This document shows, piece after piece, positions 41,046-50,994 of a stretch of DNA of 64,000 nt. Source of the stretch: Priestia megaterium. Lineage in GTDB: Bacteria; Bacillota; Bacilli; Bacillales; Bacillaceae_H. The notes under the pieces were generated by a model. That model saw nothing but the letters and a program-made list of their open reading frames with translations. It searched no databases and was not told where the DNA came from. The stretch is from NCBI GenBank assembly GCA_008180335.1, contig VTEF01000003.1:372001-436000 (forward strand), read 5' to 3'. The translations under genes and the position numbers were made by a program. Position 1 is the first letter of the stretch. Each line of letters opens with the position of its first letter.

Positions 41046-42437
41046 TTCTTGCTTTATGATTTTTGTTGTTAAAGGCTTTACTTCCAAACCTGTCTTTAAA
41101 TCAATCACATTTGTCTTTATTTTAGGCAAACCAATGCGATGACTTTTCGGAGGAGCCTCTCCTCTTTCAACCCAATCGATTAAAAGTTCAAATGCTTGAT
41201 AAACATAAGGAAGAATTGGTTGTAGTTTCTGATTCGGATCAATCTGTTCATGCCACACTAAACCATCAATATGATTACCATTTTCAACTACATAATGCCG
41301 ATGAAGATGACTATTTCCCTCTTTTTCTATTAGCTTTTCATACGGATATGCATGAACATCTGGGAAAATGAGTGTATCTAAAGAGCCTGTAATGCTAATA
41401 AGAGGAATCGAAATACGGCCTGTGTTCTCTATTTCACGCACACTTTCTTTTACTGCTTGAGGGCGATTTTCATATCTATATTCTTTAAAAATGGCATCAA
41501 ATGAACGATTTCTTACACCTTGTTCTGTTAACATTAAGTAATTAGGCCAGCTAATGCGATTAGGAGCCATAGGATCAAAGGCATCTCGATAAATATTTAG
41601 AGACAGTGACCAATAATACTGATCATGATAAGGCCATAAAAACTCCGATCCTATCGGAACCCCCGCTTGATATAATCGATTAACCGCCTGTTCCCGCTCA
41701 TCTCCATTACCATAGATAGCCTCTGTTGCATTATTTACAACAGAAGTTAATGAAGTGATTAAATTCGGCTCTTCTGCACGCCACATTACCCCTTCCCATT
41801 CCACTGCTCCATTAAACAAAGACGGTTCCTCTCCAATTCCGTCATTTTCTAAAGCATAGCGAACAACATAACCACCGTTTGAAATTCCTAATGCATATGT
41901 CCTAATATCGTAATATTCTGTTATATTTTCATCTAATTGACCTTTATAATGTTCAAATAAATACTTCTGTGCAAATTTTGTAGCTTCTCTGAATTGAACA
42001 TGCCATTTTTTAATTGAATCATTTTTGCTGCTAAGTGCATTTTTTACTTTAGCAAACAGATCTTCATCACTTTCCTGCCCTTGTGTGCCTTTATCAGATG
42101 CTACAAAAGCAAACCTTCTTGCTAATACGTAATCGCTAAAAAGTAAATCAGTAGACATTTCATCCCGAGTCGCTGGCACCCCTGCTACAACAAGCTTCCC
42201 ATTCCAATTACCTGGAATTCGAAGAACAAATTTGCCATCACCAATTATTCCTTCAACTTGCACACCTTTAATTTCCTGAGGTTGATACATATGGTACCAT
42301 CCATTTTTCTCCTCTTTCGTTCCCCAGTAAATTGGTGCTAAACCAATATTCCCAAATGCAGTTGCTGCTTGAAATTGAAGCGGATTCTTAGTTGTTAGCC
42401 AGTTACCATATTTCCCATTAAAAGTAGTTACTTTCAA
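41028..42437 (-). CDS. Alpha/beta-fold serine hydrolase, possibly 3-hydroxybutyrate-oligomer hydrolase or tannase-like esterase
   Basis: The 469-residue protein has a nucleophile elbow GISNGGYVV (GxSxGG) near residue 190, a candidate acid in GSLDTLIFPD and a catalytic His in GNHIDGLVWH, with an insertion lid between (about 210-330). An early oxyanion-type segment reads FVLRIPGNWNGKLVVAG. The GxSxGG elbow and two-part layout resemble tannase/feruloyl-esterase-like and hydroxybutyrate oligomer hydrolases. No signal peptide is visible, suggesting an intracellular enzyme. The start is TTG 42437 with GGAGGTTAAGAG upstream. Substrate assignment is tentative. Confidence 0.6.
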   Translation of the reverse strand: MKVTTFNGKYGNWLTTKNPLQFQAATAFGNIGLAPIYWGTKEEKNGWYHMYQPQEIKGVQVEGIIGDGKFVLRIPGNWNGKLVVAGVPATRDEMSTDLLFSDYVLARRFAFVASDKGTQGQESDEDLFAKVKNALSSKNDSIKKWHVQFREATKFAQKYLFEHYKGQLDENITEYYDIRTYALGISNGGYVVRYALENDGIGEEPSLFNGAVEWEGVMWRAEEPNLITSLTSVVNNATEAIYGNGDEREQAVNRLYQAGVPIGSEFLWPYHDQYYWSLSLNIYRDAFDPMAPNRISWPNYLMLTEQGVRNRSFDAIFKEYRYENRPQAVKESVREIENTGRISIPLISITGSLDTLIFPDVHAYPYEKLIEKEGNSHLHRHYVVENGNHIDGLVWHEQIDPNQKLQPILPYVYQAFELLIDWVERGEAPPKSHRIGLPKIKTNVIDLKTGLEVKPLTTKIIKQENTVDL

Positions 42438-42640
42438 ACTCTTAACCTCCGATCATATCCACGTCTAGCAGCTGATTATCCCGCTAGTTATAAAAATTAG
42501 TTTAGTTAAATTTTACCATTTATAATTCCATACATACAAGGTTTTTGAATTTTTTTACATTTTATAGACATTTATCACAAAATGGTTGAATTCCACGTAT
42601 ATTATTGTACGTTCTTTACAAAGGAGAAGTGATTTATCTT

Positions 42641-43111
42641 ATGACTACATTTGATCCTTCAAAGTTATCAGTAACATTCATTGCTCCTTCATCATCAAAC
42701 CAACCACTATCAGGTCGCAAATATACGTTTACCCATTCTGATACAACAAGTTGCTTATTTTTAAGCGTGAGCAATAATGACGATGATATCACTGTAAACC
42801 CTGCAGCACGTGACAAAGTGTTTGCGTACTGGCATATAAATAATAAAGAATCTGTTATTCTCGGAAAAGCTTATATATGCAATGGTGAGTGTAATCGTGA
42901 AACCTCCCGGACTCGCTTCAAAATCTTACAACGAGAAATACCTAAAGCGTTAGAAGCAATGTTTTATGGAGATCATCAATTTTTATCTAATTATTCCAAT
43001 TTACTTGCTACTACCCCTATTTATATTTATTTTCATTCCGTTTATTCCAAATTTCGTGGCTGGCATTACTATAAAACTCCTAATTTTTATCTCACTCTTA
43101 ACAAGCAGTAA
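42641..43111 (+). CDS. Staygreen (SGR) family protein
   Basis: The 156-residue protein shows the Staygreen pattern: FDPSKLSVTFIAPSS, GRKYTFTHSDTTSCLFLSVS (the R.YTLTHSD.TG.LFL signature), and a later REIPKALEAMFYGDHQFL segment. Plant SGR removes Mg from chlorophyll; bacterial homologues in non-photosynthetic species have been shown or proposed to dechelate Mg from chlorophyll-like molecules. The physiological role here is unknown. AAAGGAG lies rather far (about 14 nt) before ATG 42641; a GTG at 42629 is too close. It is divergent from the hydrolase gene. Confidence 0.75.
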   Translation: MTTFDPSKLSVTFIAPSSSNQPLSGRKYTFTHSDTTSCLFLSVSNNDDDITVNPAARDKVFAYWHINNKESVILGKAYICNGECNRETSRTRFKILQREIPKALEAMFYGDHQFLSNYSNLLATTPIYIYFHSVYSKFRGWHYYKTPNFYLTLNKQ

Positions 43112-43263
43112 GCTCCTCATCTCAAAACTTTAAGAGAGAAAAGTGGAGGTAAACTGATTATGAAGCTCCGATTAGCTTAACTAAACTCCTAAGCCAACCA
43201 AGTTGCATTAAAATTAATCCTGCATACGCTAATGTGAAAATAAATGAGGAAGGTGATACCTGC

Positions 43264-43746
43264 ATGTACTACAACCAGTGGGACTACCCCTACTTTGTTC
43301 CGAATTACCAGACGAGTCAATATTATTATCCAGTTGCCCCAACAACGAATGATTCTTATTTAGAACCTTATCGTTATAATGAAAGTATATTTTCATATGT
43401 GCAATATGATGAAGAGTTTGAAAGACCGACTCGGGATGTTGATCGTGTGATGAAAATTTTAAGGCGGCAATACCCAAACATTTATCGTGAAGCACAACGA
43501 GATGGAATGGATGGAAAATTAACGGAATATTTGTTCCGATCAATGGTTCGATTTGTTGATGGTCATTATGACAATTTTACAGGTTCGATTAACGAGCGGG
43601 TCGAAAGAGCTGCACATCAACTGAAAAGACGCAACCCTTGGATTTTTGAAGTTATGAGCCTTTATAATGTATCACCTGTTTCCCGAGTTCGTATTACAAA
43701 TACAGTATTAACAGTCGCATTCGAAAGCCTAAGAAGAACCCCTTAA
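43264..43746 (+). CDS. Hypothetical protein with Tyr-rich N-terminus (160 aa)
   Basis: GAGGAAGGTG lies 8 nt before ATG 43264; an in-frame ATG at 43234 has no site. The N-terminal 50 residues are rich in Tyr, Pro and Gln (MYYNQWDYPYFVPNYQTSQY, YYPVAPTTNDSY), similar to Bacillus spore-coat sequences, and the rest is a basic helical domain (VDRVMKILRRQYPNIYREAQRDGMDGKLTEYLF). I recognise no family. A spore surface role is a guess from composition. It ends with a strong terminator. Confidence 0.7.
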   Translation: MYYNQWDYPYFVPNYQTSQYYYPVAPTTNDSYLEPYRYNESIFSYVQYDEEFERPTRDVDRVMKILRRQYPNIYREAQRDGMDGKLTEYLFRSMVRFVDGHYDNFTGSINERVERAAHQLKRRNPWIFEVMSLYNVSPVSRVRITNTVLTVAFESLRRTP

Positions 43747-43770
43747 TCCCCACGTCCGCAGTAAATAAAC

Positions 43771-43802
43771 GAAAAGGCCGTCAGAATCTGACGGCCTTTT
43801 CG
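43771..43802. terminator. Terminator after the Tyr-rich gene, also facing gltB
   Basis: AAAAGGCCGTCAGA and TCTGACGGCCTTTT form a 14-bp perfect inverted repeat and can end both convergent transcripts. Confidence 0.9.
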
Positions 43803-43867
43803 TTTATTTGCGATTAAATTCCTCCCATTCCCACTTCACTTACATTTATGCAATCCCACTTGTTTGA

Positions 43868-45349
43868 TTAAGGTAGTACTGTAGCTCCCATTAGATAGCT
43901 ATCTACTTGCTTAGCTACTTCCCGGCCTTCGTGAATCGCCCATACAATTAGACTTTGACCGCGACGTGCATCTCCAGCAGCAAAAACACCTTCAATGTTT
44001 GTCTTATATTCTCCATATGCTGCGTCGACTTTACGATTTTTTGTATTGATACCAAACTGTTTGAGTAACGGTTGCTCAGGACCTTCAAAACCAATGGCAA
44101 TGAACACTAATTGAGCTGGCCACACTTTTTCTGTACCTGGAATTTCATTAAAGATATATTGATCATTCTCTCCTTTTACTTTTTCCATTTGTATAGTGTG
44201 AAGCTCTTTTAAATTTCCTTCTTCATCCGCTACAATTTTTTTAGTTTGGATAGAATATTCACGTGGATCATTTCCAAATTTCGCTTCTGCTTCTTCATAT
44301 GCATATTCAAGATTAAACACATGCGGATACTCAGGCCACATATTATCTGCTGTACGTTCAGCAGGCAATTGTGGATGCTTACCAAATTGAACGACACTGC
44401 GGCATTTTTGACGAAGTGCTGTTGCTACACAGTCAGCACCTGTATCTCCTCCGCCAATGACAATCACATCTTTTCCTTTTGCATCAATAAACTGTCCATC
44501 TTTAAAATTAGAATCTAATAAACTTTTTGTAGTAGTAGTCAAGTAATCCATTGCAAAGTGAATACCTTTTGCTTCACGGCCTTCTAATACTAAATCACGT
44601 TGTTTTTGTGCACCTGTGCAAAGAATAATAGCATCGTATTGTTCTTTGAGCTGTTCGTGTGTAATATCTTTTCCAACTTCTGTATTCGTAACAAAATCAA
44701 TTCCCTCTTGTGTTAGTAAACGAATACGCCTTGCCACTACTTCTTTATCTAATTTCATATTAGGAATACCGTATGTCAATAGACCTCCAGCACGGTCTGC
44801 CCGTTCATATACAGTAACAGAATGACCCGCTTGGTTAAGCTGATCCGCACTAGCTAAACCAGCAGGACCAGAACCAATGATGGCGATTTTCTTTCCAGTA
44901 CGCTTTTCAGGAATACGAGGTGTAATCCATCCATTTTCAAACCCTTTATCAATAATTGTCCGTTCAATATTTTTAATAGAAACTGCCGGATCTGAAATAG
45001 CTAGTGTACAAGACCCCTCACAGGGCGCCGGACAAACGCGCCCTGTAAATTCAGGGAAATTATTAGTTTTCATTAAGCGATCTAATGCTTCTTTCCATTG
45101 ACCTCTGTAGACTAAATCATTCCACTCTGGAATCAAATTATAAATTGGACACCCTGACGTGAAAGCATTAATCTCCATTCCCATATGGCAAAACGGAGTA
45201 CCGCAATCCATACATCGTGCTCCTTGGCGACTTAACGCCTCATCAGATAAAGGAGCAGCATATTCATCCCAATCGCTTAAACGCTCGAGTGGATTCCGTT
45301 CTTTTCCCTTTTCGCGTTTAATTTCCATAAATCCTGTTGGTTTTCCCAT
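43868..45349 (-). CDS. gltB: Glutamate synthase small (beta) subunit
   Basis: The beta subunit oxidises NADPH and passes electrons to the alpha subunit. The 493-residue protein has N-terminal Fe-S cysteines (RCMDCGTPFCHMG, SGCPIYN, GRVCPAPCEGSCTL), an FAD-site GSGPAGLASADQLNQAGHSVTVYER, and the NADPH-site VIGGGDTGADCVATALRQ. C-terminal GVFAAGDARRGQSLIVWAI is the second FAD contact. It follows gltA by 16 nt in one operon. AGGGGAGAG precedes ATG 45349. Confidence 0.97.
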   Translation of the reverse strand: MGKPTGFMEIKREKGKERNPLERLSDWDEYAAPLSDEALSRQGARCMDCGTPFCHMGMEINAFTSGCPIYNLIPEWNDLVYRGQWKEALDRLMKTNNFPEFTGRVCPAPCEGSCTLAISDPAVSIKNIERTIIDKGFENGWITPRIPEKRTGKKIAIIGSGPAGLASADQLNQAGHSVTVYERADRAGGLLTYGIPNMKLDKEVVARRIRLLTQEGIDFVTNTEVGKDITHEQLKEQYDAIILCTGAQKQRDLVLEGREAKGIHFAMDYLTTTTKSLLDSNFKDGQFIDAKGKDVIVIGGGDTGADCVATALRQKCRSVVQFGKHPQLPAERTADNMWPEYPHVFNLEYAYEEAEAKFGNDPREYSIQTKKIVADEEGNLKELHTIQMEKVKGENDQYIFNEIPGTEKVWPAQLVFIAIGFEGPEQPLLKQFGINTKNRKVDAAYGEYKTNIEGVFAAGDARRGQSLIVWAIHEGREVAKQVDSYLMGATVLP

Positions 45350-45365
45350 TTTACTCTCCCCTCTC

Positions 45366-48300
45366 TTACTGAGCTACCGCTTCTTGTTGTTTTGCTAATG
45401 CTTTCTTTTCTTGTTTAGCATTCTCTTCAAATGCGCTCATAATTGCTGCGTCTTCAGATAAACCAGCTTCTTTTTGTTCTTCAATACGATCTATCATACG
45501 CTTGTAATCATTCGGAATCACTTTTACAAATTTCGAAATGTACTGTGACCAATTTTCAAGTACATATGCTGCTTTATGACTGTCTGTATAGCTAAGATGA
45601 CGCTTAATCATTGCTTTGACTTCTTCCGCCTCTTCACCTTGTAACTCTTCAAAACCGATCATCTCTGTATTGCATAGTGACTTGAATTCTTCTTTATCGT
45701 CAGCAAGTATATAAGCAATTCCACCTGACATACCTGCACCAAAGTTTTTACCAACATTCCCTAAAATAACCACGCGTCCGCCAGTCATATATTCACAGCC
45801 GTGATCGCCAATACCTTCTACAACAACATTTGCACCACTGTTACGAACAGCAAATCGTTCACCAGCAAGGCCGCTAACATATGCTGCACCGCTTGTTGCT
45901 CCGATGAATGCAACGTTTCCAATAATAACATTATCGCCTGATACAGCTGTTGTTTGTTTTGGTGCTGAAACAATTATTTTGCCTCCTGACAACCCTTTAC
46001 CAATATAGTCATTTGCGTCACCAGTTAAATAAAGTGACATGCCTCTTGGAATAAAAGCTCCAAAACTTTGACCTGCTGATCCTGTAAAGCGAAGCGTAAT
46101 TGTATCTTCCGGCAATCCTTTTTCACCATATCGTTTCGTTACTTCACTACCAACAATTGTACCTACTACACGGTTTGTGTTGTAAATTGGCAATGACAAT
46201 TCTACTTGATACTTGTGGTCAATTGCTTGCTGCACCGCTGGCAGGATTTTTTGCATATCTAATGATTGATCGATTTTATGATTTTGCGGTGTTTTAAATG
46301 TACGAATGCCTTCTGGTTGATATAACAATGTGGATAAATCTAAATGCTGTGCTTTCCAGTGTGATTTTGCCCGCTCACTGATGTTTAATACATCTGTACG
46401 ACCAACCATTTCTTCAACTGTTTTAAAGCCTAATTCAGCCATAATCTCGCGAACCTCTTGTGCAACAAAACGCATATAATTAACAATGTGACCTGGCTCG
46501 CCTAAAAACTTTTTGCGAAGCTCAGGATTTTGTGTTGCTACTCCAACAGGACAAGTATCTAAATGACAAGCACGCATCATAATACACCCTAAAACAATCA
46601 ATGGAGCCGTTGCAAATCCATATTCTTCTGCGCCAAGTAAAGCTGCCATAACAACATCTTTCCCGGTCATCAATTTACCATCAGTTTCTAAAATAACTTT
46701 TTCACGTAAGCCGTTTAACATTAATGTCTGATGTGCTTCTGCTAAACCAAGCTCCCAAGGTAAACCGGTGTGCTTAATACTTGTTTTCGGTGAGGCGCCC
46801 GTACCGCCATCATAGCCGCTAATAACAATGACATCCGCTACACCCTTAGCGACGCCCGCTGCAATCGTGCCTACTCCTGCTTTAGAAACAAGCTTGACGC
46901 TTATACGTGCAGCACGGTTTGCATTCTTTAAATCATGAATCAGTTGAGCTAAGTCTTCAATTGAATAAATATCATGATGCGGCGGAGGTGAAATTAATCC
47001 TACACCAGGAGTTGAACCACGTACATTCGCTACCCATGGATACACTTTATTTCCAGGAAGCTGACCACCTTCACCAGGTTTTGCTCCTTGTGCCATTTTA
47101 ATCTGTAGTTCATCCGCATTTACAAGGTAGTGGCTTTTCACTCCGAATCGACCTGATGCAATTTGCTTAATTGCGCTTCGGCGATTATCACCATTTTCAT
47201 CTATCGTATAGCGGTTTGGATGTTCCCCGCCTTCTCCGCTATTGCTTCTAGCGCCTAAACGATTCATTGCAATCGCTAATGTTTCATGCGCTTCTTCGCT
47301 TAAAGAACCAAACGACATTGCACCAGATTTAAAACGTTTCACGATTGAATCAACTGATTCAACTTCATCAATTGGAAGAGGTGAACGGTCTTGCTTAAAT
47401 GAAAATAAGTTACGCAAGAAGCCGATTCGCTCTTCATTCGCTGCTTCAGAGAATTGTTTAAACAAGCTGTAATCACCTTTACGACAAGCCCATTGCAATG
47501 TATGAATGGTTTTGGGATTAAAGGCATGATGCTCTCCTGTCTGTCTCCATTGGAAATCACTACCTGAGTCTAGCGATTGTTCATATGCCGCTGCATACGC
47601 TGATTCATGACGCAACATTGCTTCTTTTGCAATTAACTCTAGATCGATTCCACCTAACTGAGATGCTGTTCCAGTAAAGTACTCTTCAATAACATTTGAA
47701 CTTATACCTACCGCTTCGAAGATTTGTGCCCCGCGATAACTTTGTACAGTAGAAATTCCCATTTTAGACATTACTTTTACAACGCCTTCAGTCACTGCTT
47801 TTACATATTTAGATACCGCTTCCTCATAAGATGCCACTAAATTTCCAGCTTCAATTTCGCTTTTATACGTAGCAAACGCAAGGTATGGATTAATCGCATC
47901 TACACCATAGCCAATTAAGGCTGCAAAATGATGCACTTCACGCGCTTCGCCTGTCTCGACTACAATACTTGCTTGTGTGCGATTACCTTTACGAATTAAA
48001 TATTGATGAAGGCCACTTGCTACTAGCAATGATGGAATGGCTACTTTATTTTCATTTACTTCACGATCACTTAAAATCAGAATCGTTGCACCGTTGTCAA
48101 TTGCTCTGTCCGCTTCAACAAATAAACTTTCCAGTGCCCCTTTTAAATCCGCTTCAAATACAGTAGAAAGAACAGTGCTCTTAAACTCTGGAGCGATACC
48201 AGCTTTTAATTGAGCTAATTGTTTGTTCGTTAAAATTGGTGTATCTAATTGAATGCGGCGACTATTTTCTTCACTTGTATGCAGCAAGTTTCCTTCTGCA

Positions 48301-49919
48301 CCAAGCAGTGTCATTGTGGATGTTACAAGCTGCTCACGAATCGCATCAATAGGCGGATTCGTTACTTGTGCAAACAGTTGCTTAAAATAATTAAAAAGTG
48401 ATTGTGGACGATCAGATAGCACAGCTAAAGGTGTATCATTCCCCATTGAACCTAATGGATCTTTTCCTTCTGTTACTACTGGCAGCAAGTATTTATGAAT
48501 ATCTTCATACGTATAGCCAAATGCTTTCTGACGAGTAATTAAATCTTCGAATGATTCTGATAACTCACTTTCCACTTCTGGCAATGTAACAAGCTGCTCG
48601 TTTAACCATTGTTGATAAGGCTCTGCTTGTGCCATTTCAGCTTTAATTTCTTCATCTGAAATAATGCGGCCTTCTTCTAAATCAATCAATAACATTTTAC
48701 CTGGACTCAAACGGTCTTTATAAAGTACATTGTCTTCTTCAACATTAATAACTCCTACTTCTGAAGACAAAATAATATAATCATCTTTTGTAACATAATA
48801 ACGTGCTGGACGAAGGCCGTTACGATCTAAAATTGCTCCGATTTGCTTTCCGTCTGTAAAAGAAATAGCTGTCGGTCCGTCCCAAGGCTCCATTAAACAG
48901 CTATGATACTCATAAAAAGCTCTTTTTTCTGGAGACATATGAGGATTTTCACTCCAAGGCTCTGGAATCATCATCATCGCTGCATGAGCTGGTTTGCGTC
49001 CTGCTAGGACAAAGAACTCTAATGCATTATCAAGAATAGAAGAGTCACTTCCATCTTCATCTAAGATTGGGAGCACTTTATGCAAGTCCTCACCAAAAGC
49101 TTCTGAAACAAACTGTTGTTCACGAGCCTTCATCCAGTTTTGATTACCACGTAATGTATTAATCTCACCATTATGAATAAGATAACGGTTTGGATGCGCA
49201 CGTTCCCAGCTAGGAAATGTGTTCGTACTAAAGCGAGAATGCACTAAGGCAAAAGCAGATGTAAAGTCTTCATCTTGTAAGTCAATGTAAAAAGCATCAA
49301 CTTGCTCAGGTGTTAACAGCCCTTTATATACAATTGTACTGCTTGACAGGCTTGCGAAATAAAAGCGGTTTTCTCTTTGTTTTGCCCAGTTTTCAGCTTG
49401 TTTCCGAATCACATACAGCTTACGCTCAAACTCTAATTTATCTTGAATAGCTTCATTTGCACCAATAAATACTTGCCGCACATACGGACAGCTCTCTTTT
49501 GCGACTTTTCCGATTTTTCCGACATTTACAGGCACAGTTCGCCATCCTAAAAGTTTTTGCCCCTCTTCTTCTATTAAATGATTAATATAAGCTTCTATTT
49601 CTCCGCGCTCGTCTTCATTATTTGAAAAAAAGATCATCCCAACACCGTAACGACCTTTTTCAGGTAAATTTAATTCAACGCATGTTTTTTTGAAAAACTC
49701 GTCTGGAATCTGCACCATTAATCCAGCTCCATCTCCTGTAAGCGGATCGCTTCCCTGTCCCCCACGATGGTCAAGCTGGCAAAGCATGTTTAGTCCCTTT
49801 TTAACGATATCATGTGACGCCACGCCTTTTAAGTGAGCGTATAGTCCGATTCCACATGCATCGTGCTCAAATTCAGGGCGGTAGAGACCTTGAGCTTTTG
49901 GCATTTGATTGTATGTCAT
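45366..49919 (-). CDS. gltA: Glutamate synthase large (alpha) subunit
   Basis: The alpha subunit makes two glutamates from glutamine and 2-oxoglutarate. Its 1517 residues are standard. Cys22 (DACGIGLY) is the amidotransferase nucleophile exposed after propeptide cleavage. Further on are FSTNTFPSW and HNGEINTLRGN in the glutaminase domain, the FMN-binding synthase domain (SGEGGEHPNRY, PGEGGQLPG, SPPPHHDIYSIEDL), the 3Fe-4S cysteines (CIMMRACHLDTCPVG), and the C-terminal beta-helix domain. Divergent gltC shares its upstream region with a GltC dyad, so activation by GltC is expected. Confidence 0.98.
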   Translation of the reverse strand: MTYNQMPKAQGLYRPEFEHDACGIGLYAHLKGVASHDIVKKGLNMLCQLDHRGGQGSDPLTGDGAGLMVQIPDEFFKKTCVELNLPEKGRYGVGMIFFSNNEDERGEIEAYINHLIEEEGQKLLGWRTVPVNVGKIGKVAKESCPYVRQVFIGANEAIQDKLEFERKLYVIRKQAENWAKQRENRFYFASLSSSTIVYKGLLTPEQVDAFYIDLQDEDFTSAFALVHSRFSTNTFPSWERAHPNRYLIHNGEINTLRGNQNWMKAREQQFVSEAFGEDLHKVLPILDEDGSDSSILDNALEFFVLAGRKPAHAAMMMIPEPWSENPHMSPEKRAFYEYHSCLMEPWDGPTAISFTDGKQIGAILDRNGLRPARYYVTKDDYIILSSEVGVINVEEDNVLYKDRLSPGKMLLIDLEEGRIISDEEIKAEMAQAEPYQQWLNEQLVTLPEVESELSESFEDLITRQKAFGYTYEDIHKYLLPVVTEGKDPLGSMGNDTPLAVLSDRPQSLFNYFKQLFAQVTNPPIDAIREQLVTSTMTLLGAEGNLLHTSEENSRRIQLDTPILTNKQLAQLKAGIAPEFKSTVLSTVFEADLKGALESLFVEADRAIDNGATILILSDREVNENKVAIPSLLVASGLHQYLIRKGNRTQASIVVETGEAREVHHFAALIGYGVDAINPYLAFATYKSEIEAGNLVASYEEAVSKYVKAVTEGVVKVMSKMGISTVQSYRGAQIFEAVGISSNVIEEYFTGTASQLGGIDLELIAKEAMLRHESAYAAAYEQSLDSGSDFQWRQTGEHHAFNPKTIHTLQWACRKGDYSLFKQFSEAANEERIGFLRNLFSFKQDRSPLPIDEVESVDSIVKRFKSGAMSFGSLSEEAHETLAIAMNRLGARSNSGEGGEHPNRYTIDENGDNRRSAIKQIASGRFGVKSHYLVNADELQIKMAQGAKPGEGGQLPGNKVYPWVANVRGSTPGVGLISPPPHHDIYSIEDLAQLIHDLKNANRAARISVKLVSKAGVGTIAAGVAKGVADVIVISGYDGGTGASPKTSIKHTGLPWELGLAEAHQTLMLNGLREKVILETDGKLMTGKDVVMAALLGAEEYGFATAPLIVLGCIMMRACHLDTCPVGVATQNPELRKKFLGEPGHIVNYMRFVAQEVREIMAELGFKTVEEMVGRTDVLNISERAKSHWKAQHLDLSTLLYQPEGIRTFKTPQNHKIDQSLDMQKILPAVQQAIDHKYQVELSLPIYNTNRVVGTIVGSEVTKRYGEKGLPEDTITLRFTGSAGQSFGAFIPRGMSLYLTGDANDYIGKGLSGGKIIVSAPKQTTAVSGDNVIIGNVAFIGATSGAAYVSGLAGERFAVRNSGANVVVEGIGDHGCEYMTGGRVVILGNVGKNFGAGMSGGIAYILADDKEEFKSLCNTEMIGFEELQGEEAEEVKAMIKRHLSYTDSHKAAYVLENWSQYISKFVKVIPNDYKRMIDRIEEQKEAGLSEDAAIMSAFEENAKQEKKALAKQQEAVAQ

Positions 49920-50020
49920 CTTTTTCTCCCCCGTTCATTTTCTTTATCTTTTATAAGATCACTTATTTATATTGTAAGTTTTCAAATTAATATAAACAAT
50001 ATATAATTTAGATAAAACCA

Positions 50021-50035
50021 ATCTCATTTTGAGAT
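50021..50035. promoter_or_regulatory. GltC-binding dyad between gltA and gltC
   Basis: ATCTCATTTTGAGAT is a perfect dyad identical in form to the ATCTC-N5-GAGAT box bound by GltC in B. subtilis. It lies close to the gltC start and about 100 nt upstream of gltA, as expected for autorepression of gltC and activation of gltAB. Confidence 0.9.
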
Positions 50036-50054
50036 TAATGAATGGAGAATGCCT

Positions 50055-50957
50055 GTGGAACTTAGACAATTACGCTATTTTATGGAAGTAGCTAAGCGGG
50101 AACATGTATCGGAAGCAGCCGATTATTTGCATGTTGCTCAATCAGCAATCAGTAGACAAATTGCAAATTTAGAAGCGGAACTTGGAGTTAGCTTATTTCA
50201 ACGAGAAGGACGAAATGTAAAATTAACTTCAATCGGTAAGCTATTTCTAGAACATACAGAAACAGCGATGAAAGCTATCGATTATGCAAAGGAACAAATC
50301 GATGAGTACTTAGATCCTGAAAGGGGAACGATTAAAATTGGATTCCCAACAAGCTTAGCCAGCCATTTGCTCCCTACGATTATCTCAGCATTTAAAGAGC
50401 AGCATCCAAATGTTGCTTTTCATTTAAGGCAAGGTTCATATAAATTTTTAATCGAATCTGTCAAAAAGCGTGATATTAATATTGCCTTGCTAGGACCTGT
50501 CCCTGTTGATGACCATGATATCGAAGGCCATATTTTATTTACTGAAAACATCTTGGCACTCGTCCCTTCAAACCACCCACTGGCTGAACGAAACAACTTG
50601 CGGCTGCGTGATTTGCGAAAAGAAAATTTTGTATTGTTTCCAAAAGGGTTTGTCCTTCATAAAATTGTCGTGGATGCTTGTAAACAAGCGGGCTTTATAC
50701 CCAATATCTCTTCAGAAGGAGAAGATTTAGATGCCATTAAAGGTCTTGTATCAGCTGGAATGGGAATCACACTTTTACCTGAAAGTACGTTTTCTGAAAC
50801 AACACCTCGTTTTACGACGAAAATACCAGTCCATACTCCCGAAGTTAAACGAACTGTTGGTATGATTATCCCTCGTAATCGAAATTTAGCTCCTTCAGAT
50901 AAAATATTCTACGAATTTGTCAAATCCTTTTTCGCTATGCTTGAGCAGTATAAATGA
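50055..50957 (+). CDS. gltC: LysR-family activator of glutamate synthase
   Basis: The 300-residue protein is close to B. subtilis GltC along its whole length: MELRQLRYFMEVAKREHVSE, AADYLHVAQSAISRQIANLE (HTH), a linker helix through IDYAKEQIDEYLDPERG, and an effector domain with IKIGFPTSLASHLLPTII and EGEDLDAIKGLVSAGMGITL. The start is GTG 50055 with GGAG 8 nt upstream; ATG 50049 overlaps that site. Divergent from gltA with the shared dyad. Confidence 0.97.
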   Translation: MELRQLRYFMEVAKREHVSEAADYLHVAQSAISRQIANLEAELGVSLFQREGRNVKLTSIGKLFLEHTETAMKAIDYAKEQIDEYLDPERGTIKIGFPTSLASHLLPTIISAFKEQHPNVAFHLRQGSYKFLIESVKKRDINIALLGPVPVDDHDIEGHILFTENILALVPSNHPLAERNNLRLRDLRKENFVLFPKGFVLHKIVVDACKQAGFIPNISSEGEDLDAIKGLVSAGMGITLLPESTFSETTPRFTTKIPVHTPEVKRTVGMIIPRNRNLAPSDKIFYEFVKSFFAMLEQYK

Positions 50958-50984
50958 GAGGAAATCTCTCATTTATACTGTTTT
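50946..50984 (+). terminator. Terminator of gltC
   Basis: CAGTATAAATGAGAG and CTCTCATTTATACTG form a 15-bp perfect stem around GAAAT, followed by TTTTAA. The gltC stop TGA is inside the left arm. It may also serve the convergent NRAMP gene. Confidence 0.85.
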
Positions 50985-50994
50985 AACTATTGTT

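Noticed and set aside
45366-49919. Several plus-strand frames of 60-80 codons inside gltA
   Set aside because: Shadows of the glutamate synthase gene with no ribosome binding sites or recognisable products.
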